From Chelydra serpentina (lineage: Eukaryota; Chordata; Testudines; Chelydridae): DNA of 64,000 bases. The position numbers and the translations under genes were made by a program. The stretch lies in NCBI GenBank assembly GCA_037349315.1, contig JBAIAC010000018.1:9548001-9612000 (forward strand), read 5' to 3'. Below the pieces are notes generated by a model. The model was not told the origin of the DNA. It was given only the letters and a program-made list of their open reading frames with translations, and did no database searches. Numbering within the stretch: the stretch's first letter is position 1; every line of letters begins with the position of its first letter. This document shows, piece by piece, positions 55,998-64,000 of the stretch.

Positions 55998-58900
55998 GTA
56001 AAGACTTCATGAGTCTTATGATCTGTTGTTGTCCCACTTTCCTCCGGTTTCCTTCTTTTCCTGCGCCGCGTCTGTCACCGCGTTTGATTGTGTTCTTGAA
56101 AGAGCCCCGGGAGGTGTGTTAGAGCTGCGGTGGATGCCTGTTTTCTTTTTTCCACTTCGGGAGGATTTTTCTGATGGACTGTGAGAGCTGGTGGGATTTT
56201 CTGCATCTAGCTTTCGTTGATTGTTGTTTTATTGAATGCAAGGGGGGGGGGTCTGGTGCTATGGGGGAGAACGGGGGGAGGAGGAGAGGAATAGTTTCCT
56301 TGGACAAAAAGAAAACTCTTTTCTTTCCGATAAAGATAGATCCGGTGCCCACAGCCTGGGCGTTCTGGCTAGTTCGGGGGAATAGATGTGAGAGCATTTG
56401 TACGTGGAAAGTCTGTTTTCTGGTTTTGTGCTTCTCATGAATCAGCTTTCATTTGGATTGCTGGTGAGTGACAGACAGACACAAAGGCAGGCGCAGTCAA
56501 AGGGGGAGAAGGTGGGGCGGGGGAGAAGAGGATTGTGGAGTTTGAGGACTACAAGGTCAGGGGCACTGAAGGAAATAAAACCCAATCCTAGGGGAGAAAG
56601 AGAGAAATGGAGAAGAGATTTGTAGCAAGGCCTTCCTTTTTCTTTACGATCTTTGTCATCCTTGTTAAATCCTGTGATCTAGGCGACTTACACAATGTGA
56701 CTACGGAAAAATGCTTTATAATGTACATTAGTTTAAAAATGCCATTACCCAGGTATGGCATGCACCTACAGTCTGATAGAAGAAAAAATCCAAACATGTG
56801 ATTTTCAGACCTGACATCACTGTATCCTGCTGTTGTGTTTTTATTTGTTATTTTATGTGTTATTATGCATTAAACCATTCCTCCAGCTGTTGCAGTCATT
56901 TTCATACCCTTAGTAAAAATTAGGCTTTTTTGCTTGCTCTTTAATTCTTGGAAATTCAGCTAGTCCTTGTTCTGCTTAGCAGTTTTCCTTTTCAAAGTGT
57001 GAAGTAGGGGAGAAAAGTGATGTGGTATAGTAGCTTCCACTGAAATGTTTCAACCAAAGGTCTCATTATGAGATTTTTTTTCCATGATGGAGAGTATGCA
57101 AATGAACACGGTGATAGAACTACATGATAAGCAACTGAGAAAAGGAACAGTGAATAGCAGTGTGGCTGTATAATTTATCTTAAAACCAGAAATGTAGGAA
57201 TTTCAGAGATGAGGAGTCATTAGCCTCAGTAAAAGCAGGTGAGTGGGTGTTGTTTACTGGCTAATGAGGCCATTATATTTGCATTATAATGGCAGGTTGA
57301 CTTACTGCAGTGGAAGGGATAACATGTATATTCATTTGTGTATTTACATGTGTATTCCATGATGGCACTTGTATTGGAGGCTGTGAATTGCAAAATAGGG
57401 CATGTTTGTAAAAGAAATTCAACAGAGAGGTGTTAACGGTCAAGAGTCATGAATACGTTTCAGTTAGAAGGTGATGTGGATGATCAAAAGGTGAAGAAAC
57501 CCACACCACAAAGCATACACCACCCTTTTAAATTACACTCCAAAAACTATTTGTTGAACATTTCACGTGTAAATCATTCTTCTACTTATCTTTGAGGAGT
57601 TAAGCAAATTTGCTTTAAACAGTGAGTGTTCATCACATGAGCTGCTTTTGCAGATTAAAGGGACACTTTACTCATGTCTCCAGAAGATAAGCACAGTTCA
57701 TTGGCCAGTCCTTATGGCTACTTACGATGATCGTTTTATTTTTTTTAATGGGTATTTCCCCAACTTACATAACACATTCCACCTAATAAACAAACAAAAG
57801 TTACAACCCATTTTGTTGTTTATACATTACTATTTGTAAATCGTATTGCATGTATAGCCCATTTAATGTCATAAAGAAACACTTCTTTTCAGCTTTTCGT
57901 TTCTCAGACCTGTAATATTTTAATGTGCTCTTTTCTCTCCTTGAAAGCTTTCTACCATTGTGGGTTATTTCCCTTCAGTTCTCTATTACTAAAGTATCTA
58001 ATTTTCAAAGGATTGCACAAAATTAAACATTAATATCCATAAAGTCTTGATAAATCTGAGTTGAGACAGTTGGATTTATTCCTACTCCATCAAGCAAATA
58101 AAGCTTTTCCCATTATTTTATGTAGTCCAATATATTTCGATAACATGCATAAGCTGCATACAGGTACTATTTATGTGTATCATATAGTTTATGCTGTTGT
58201 TAGCACAATTACTTTCCTGTAGAACAAGTAAAAGGTAAGAATTTGAAGCCAAATAGTTCTCCAATGGCAATACATTGACACTCTTCCTTAGTAGCTCCGG
58301 AAATATAATGTACTACCAAAGAAAACCTGTCGGAGAAATCCATACAAAGGTTTAAATCCAGGAGCTAGGCTGGGGAAAATTTAATGACTAGTTTGTTGAA
58401 TTAGTTCTCTATTTTCTTGTTCTTTGTTGCATGTGAACAATCTTTCAGTGGAAAACAATTTTGTTTGGAGAAGAGTTCCTCAGAATGATTTCAATGGTTC
58501 CAAGAACCTCTGAGATTAGTTGTGAGTGTTGCCCATTTTAGAAGCTTTCACGTACTGAACTAACCATTAATAAATATTGGCAAGAAAGAGTCGGAGGGAA
58601 GGGAGGCATTTTCGTTACTTAGATTCATACATCTGCCAAATTGTTGTTAGTAAGACTTTTGAACTAGGACTTTGGCATTGTATTAGTTCCTGGCCAAGAG
58701 CCAGGGGAGCTGGTATTGTTTTGATACAGTGCGCATGGTCCTAGGCTTTGGCATGTCAACATTGTTTAAAGAACAAGGAACGTGTGCCTTCCGAGGCATT
58801 GTTATGACGGACAGATTTCCAAGATCTCTCGTTGTCACTGGTACTGCATTAGGTAACACAAATAGGTGGCCATAAATGTCTGGTTTCAGTGTGACGGCTC

Positions 58901-61900
58901 AGGGCACTTTCAGAATTACTCTTCTACTCACAAAGTTGGAATTTTCAGCTGGCACAACTAGAAGGGGCCATTTTCATTTAATCTGAGCAGTCGTTATAAG
59001 ATGTAGCTCCTTGCACTCCTGGGACTTATCCCCCTACCTGATCATTTACAAATATTAGTGACATCTAAATGGTCCTAAAAGCAAAGCATGTTTCAAAATA
59101 AATGTGCTCAGATTTTCAATGCATGTTTTACTGGTAGTGCTAACGTTACCAAAACTTTCTGGGAGCTATGGGGAATGTTTCATGTTTGATTTCTTCTAAA
59201 TTATTTTTGTTTAAATGGCAGTAGAGTGGTTTTCTAATAGAGTGCCTAAATAGTCACTTTAAATAATTTGTTCAGTTAAATGCTAAGTGGTATACTTTTT
59301 TGTTTTTACAAAAGCAAAGAGGATCTCTTATTAAAGCATGTATTTTTCAAGCTGAAACTTTGGATGAGCTCAAATTCTGGCTTATCAAACTAACCCTCTT
59401 CCGCTATTATTTGACTGCCACACAGTAGCTTTAAGTGTGGTAGTAGCAGCAAAGCCAGCAGCAGCGAAACTTCTTGCAAGCCAGATTTACAATTGGAACT
59501 CTAAAGTGGTTGAATAAAGTTGCCAAGTTTCAAGTAAAGTTGGTGGTTATCTTGGAAACTGTGCTGCAGAACACAACCACAAGCGATTTCGCCAAATAAT
59601 ATACAGTATTTACGTAGTCCAGCTCTCCAATTTGTTGTTAAGGCACTCTGCCAGCAATCAGTGTTGTGACATCATTTAGAAAGGCTATGTGCTTGATCTG
59701 CTGATTCTGAAATGGAGTGGGATGTACTATGATTCAAAAGAGGAGGGGAAATAAAAGACTATAGTCTGAACCAGAGATAAAGCATGTGACTGCATTATGG
59801 CTGGAAGCCAAATAGGAATTATGTGCATCAATCATTTTCAGCATTATTCTGATCCTGTACAGTACATTACAGCAAACATCCACCTATCCATTTAACTTGC
59901 TTCTGGAAGAAATGTCCTTTTATATACTGAATGAGTTTGGTGAGAACTGAACAAACTATCCTGGCTTGATTTAGTATGTTTTTCAGATGATCTGTGAGTG
60001 CATATTTAACTTGCCTAGTATACTGCAGACACAAAGAACTAGAAAGCACCACGAGTCATGATCTTCTCAGTGGCCCATGTGGGTGGAGATGGAGTAAGAG
60101 ATTGGATATCAGAAAGATGACTGTGTTAAGTCAATTACCATAGTCCCAGGGAATTGCTCAATGCATACAGACATCTGAGGTCAAGTAACGAGAATATGAA
60201 CTTGAAATATCAACTGGGCTAACCCCAAGGGTAATCAATGACCCACTGACTAGAAATAAAGGGTTGTTCAGTTTCAAAAGATTGGACATGTGTCTTGTGG
60301 TGTGAGGGTAGGCAAGTGAAGGAGGGTAGAGAAAATAAAAAAGTTTCCTAAAGTTTTGATTTGCTTCAAGATCTTCCAAATGACCTGAACTCAGTTTTTA
60401 AAGGTGGAAGAGAAGAGATGCTTAGTTTGGCTCACATTTTAAAAAACTGCACTGATTTAAAAGAGGATGAAAGCCTAACCAATCACTCATAATGAAGAAT
60501 TTTAAACTTTAAACCCTTAAAGTGCACTTAAGTGTGATGCTTTAAAGCTCCCTTTAACATACAGTTCTTTAACACAGACTTGGGTGTTCTGAAGCAACAT
60601 CTAGATTTGTTCCTTTCAGAGTCTGGCACATACTTCTTTCCATGCATTTTCTAAAAATGTATCAATCCAAGCAAACTTCATGGCCTTTTCAAAAAGAGTT
60701 CTGCAGGGATGTGAATTCAGAGTTAAAAATTCAGATGCTATGTTGTAGCAGTGTGTGGCAAGGCCCAATCCTGTCCACCTTCCCTAATGCAATAGTTTTT
60801 ACTCGTGCAAGAAGTCCCAGCAAAGTCCAGACACGAGTAATGGTTTGCAGGATTGGCCCTTCAGCTTGATCTTGGAAATTAAATGATTTTTCTTTATATA
60901 CATTTCCATGTGCAATGTAACAGGCCTGTCATAGTCTCAGGTTTAGCAGGAAATTAAAATTAAGTACCTTAAACAGTATTTCAAAGTTTTCAGAAGTGTA
61001 TTAGTGTGTGCTTTAAGAAGGCACCTCCATATACTGATACCATAGAAATGTAATGCATGGAAGGTGTACTTACTTTGTAGACCTTGTTTAAGAGCAAAGA
61101 GATGAGTAAAATTTCCATGATGAGATATAAATTAATGCTTTCCCAGTTCTCCACTGCAGTGTCTTACATCTCCACTTACTGGAAAATCGTTTTGGATTTT
61201 TACTATCAAAAGCATATTTTGCACGTTAGGGCAGTGAGAACGGCACTTCAGTTTTGGGTGGGCACCTCAGAGGTGCCTAGCTAAAAGAGTGAGCTAGGGA
61301 GGCTGAGCTGACAAAAAGTCTACTGTGCATGGGAAGAGTATTCTGTGCTCTTCTTGTGTGAGGTAAAAAAGTGAAGTGAGTGCTTTAGATAACTTTACAA
61401 AGTGGACTTTAATAAGGAGTGCAAAAAGACAGTTTTCCACACATGCAGGTCAGCCATCTTAAAGTTTTCTAAATAACTAAGTTGATGTAATCTAATTGTA
61501 AGAAAAAGTATCTTTCTTGTACAATACCATTACTAAGCTTACTTCATTTTAGAAACTAGCATGAGACCTTGAAAACCTGTGCTTCACCAGAGAAACATTC
61601 TAGAGGACTCTTCAAGTTTAAACATGAATTTTTCATTGGCATGTAAGAGTAGGATAATTATCTCAACATTGCCTATGTATTCATTACTATGCACATGAAA
61701 CACACTATACTTACTATTACATTTTGGTTCTTAAGATTAAAATGACTTGTCCCCTTATAATGCTTAAGCACTCAGAGTTCTGTCTGTCTTCCAAATGTTT
61801 TGACATGAGACACTATAAGTAGAATAATGAATACTGATTTGGCTTCAATGCAATAACACTGATGCCACGGCTTACCAGGTGGGGACATCCTGTTTAAGGT

Positions 61901-64000
61901 CAGGATGATGACTCTCCATGTGATTGCGTCCACGTGGTTATAGTGTTTACAAACACTATCCCAGAATTCCTAGTAATTGCCCTGGCATAGTCAGTGAGTG
62001 CACACCAGAGGGAACGTCCTTGCTCCTCACAGGGACATAATGATTGTGAATTTTGGGATCTGTGGGAGCGGAGGGGGGGGGGATGCAATAGGTTGGTTTC
62101 AGCTGAACTTTCTGCATTTTTTGTTACGTTAGAGACTTTGTCAAATAATTCTTTTTTCCCCCCCTTGTCCTGATTGCATTCATGCTCTGCAAGCTCACTT
62201 GCTTGGGGTTGACTGATATTTAGATTCAGGAGGGGTTAAATAAATGTTGTAAAGGTGTTTGATTTGAGGCTACTTTTTTCCCCCTTTTCTTTGAAGATTC
62301 CATCACCGAAAGCTTTCACCACAAGCTGCTTTTAATAATACAGGGATCCCACTGTAAATTATATTTTCTTCCCTAATTTGGAATGACTCATTGCTTCTGA
62401 ATATTGGAATGATCCCATCTTTACCGAACAAAAATGAAATCCTCAATCATACCAACTTTATAAATAAAATCAATTTTTTGGGAAGGAGTTATTACTTAAT
62501 GAAACATGTTGACACACACAGAGGCGTTATTGTTGCAAAAGTGAATACCGCTGTAAGGCAAGTTTCAGTTCTCAGTAAAGCATACGAAGCTCTGTAGACA
62601 TCTCCCTGGTTGCTCAACCCAAAGAACAATGCCTTCAATCTGTTTCAAAGGAGGTGGTAATTATTTTGTTGATTTGCCAGACTGGTTACCGGAAGAGCAG
62701 ATGAAAATAAATCTGTTTGGAAGCACCCCAACTGACAATTTAGTTCATACTTCATTGTAAATTTGACAAAAAGTTGCCAAACAGGTTATGGTATAAGGAA
62801 GAGTAGAGAGAGGCCTTTTGGCTACACCATGCATATTGTTAGACCTTTTTGGCTGAGGTTTCTAAAGTATTATTCATCCTGAAAACATTAGCTCCAGCTT
62901 AAAGCAGGGTTTTAGTCTTTGCTGTCTGATAAAATTCTAAAGCCTTTACAACCACTTTCCACAGGCAAGTACTCGGGGAGCGGCAATGCATATCACATGA
63001 TTTGGGAAATGAATCCAGGGTACGCGGTTATTTTCTTGTGGACAGGAAAGCAATTGATGCTTGAACCTACAGCAGGATCCTTCTGCATAGTTTGATTTCA
63101 TCCAGACGAGTCTGGGTATTGCTGTCATAAAACAGACTGTGTATAATAATCCATGTGCCGTGTTATATGCATTTCTGCTGCTATTTAGTGACGTCCTCAT
63201 TTGTTTCATGTTGCTTCCATCTTGCATTAATTTAATTACAGTGGTTGTGCTTTACCATTACATACTGATGGGTTCTTTTTGATCCATCACTTCATTTCCT
63301 TGGTGCTGTTGTCTGATTAGCATCCAACTTCTGGTTCTATTTCATTCAGTCTCTTCACAATGAGTGAAGAGGGGTTGTCTTGTTTTCTTTTTGGAGTTTT
63401 TCTTGAGCCAAGATTAGTTTTGCAGCAGCTGAGTAGAAAAGTAAGGAAGACAGGAGTAAAGGTTATGGAGGAGGGCATATGTTAGAAAATGGCTCTTCTG
63501 AGCTTGCATTGCCTTTTTATTCCTCCTCTTGGGCCACTGGTGCAGAGAGAGGCAAAAAAGAGTATACAATGTTAATACTGGGCCTGATCTTGATATTAGA
63601 GGGCATTGCCCTTGACTTTAAGGCCTAATCCAGTTACATTACTGGTGTTCTTTCTCTAGTTAGCACTAGAGGTAGCAACTACTCCTGGATCACACCTCGC
63701 TTTCTTGCTCCTGCTACTTCTTTTTTTAATCTTTGTTTAATCTGTGTGTTCTTTCAATACTCTTTCATTTTTGTTTGAAGTCTTACACTTTGAAGTTATA
63801 CCATTTTTATACTTGCCAGAGCACACATAGCTCTTTCAGCTGTTATGTAAGCAAAAAGAAAAGAATTACTGAATATTTCTTCTTGTGTAAAAATTGCTTT
63901 ACTTCCCTTTGTGTGGCAACGACTACTGTGAGGAAAATGTTCTGTTGTTGCACTAAAACCAGAAGTTACTTCCCCCCCCCACACACACACACACAAAGTC
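55998..64000. other. TE-poor non-coding region, candidate intron
   Basis: About 8 kb of AT-rich DNA in which I recognise no LINE, MITE or SINE, in contrast to 20-55 kb. Open frames are all under 95 aa and without domains. Small low-complexity tracts occur: G-run at about 56241-56250, G-run at about 62072-62082, C-run plus (CA)n at 63973-63995. The block 57260-57310 ('ctaatgaggccattatattt', 'gcattataatggcaggttga') contains several TAAT/ATTA words as in conserved homeodomain-bound elements. If the CpG block is a first exon, this is intron 1. Confidence 0.45.
63973..63996 (+). repeat. Poly-C plus (CA)n tract
   Basis: About ten C followed by about ten CA units at the window end. Confidence 0.9.

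Noticed and set aside
1..64000. CRISPR arrays, operons, prophage or other prokaryotic systems
   Set aside because: No regularly spaced repeats and no dense gene order; the sequence is vertebrate in character throughout.

Overview
The window reads as nuclear DNA of an amniote vertebrate, most likely a turtle. It has no operons and no long conserved reading frames. It has many decayed transposons of kinds I associate with turtle genomes: CR1 LINEs, a Tx1-type LINE, an R2/NeSL-like LINE tail, hAT and Harbinger DNA transposons, many small hAT-type MITEs with 8-bp target-site duplications, MIR-type SINEs, and an interspersed repeat near 30.0 kb that I recall from turtles. The turtle assignment is inference from remembered repeats; no search was run. 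I found no protein-coding exon I would defend as a host gene. Most open reading frames are chance frames or lie inside transposons.

Layout. 1-20 kb is mostly unique AT-rich non-coding DNA with scattered SINEs, AT-rich DNA repeats and one possible retrocopied coding fragment (6984-7490). 20-31.6 kb is repeat-rich: a GC-rich hAT MITE beside a CR1 piece (21.2-21.9 kb), an LTR-like repeat (22.5 kb), the 3' end of a LINE with a restriction-like endonuclease (23.1-23.6 kb), a HARBI1-like transposase pseudogene (25.6-26.4 kb), and a CR1 interrupted by a MITE (30.7-31.6 kb). 33.1-37.6 kb is the clearest structure: a CR1 copy split by a 3,978-bp hAT transposon flanked by a perfect 8-bp duplication, itself carrying a hAT MITE and a second, oppositely oriented CR1.

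41-50.3 kb is a dense series of hAT-type MITEs plus microsatellites and an LTR-like repeat. 50.3-55.1 kb is a minus-strand Tx1-type LINE with a zinc-knuckle-type ORF1, endonuclease and reverse transcriptase remnants, broken by two further insertions. At about 55.25-55.95 kb the character changes to a CpG-rich block with YY1-like sites, an ATG-poor transcript-leader look and a candidate splice donor. This is the best candidate for a real gene promoter and first non-coding exon, on the plus strand. From 56 kb to the end the DNA is AT-rich with few recognisable repeats, as expected of a first intron of a regulated gene; I cannot name the gene.

The parts do not form a biochemical system. What can be read is an insertion history: older LINEs (CR1, Tx1) were entered by hAT elements, which were entered again by MITEs and CR1.
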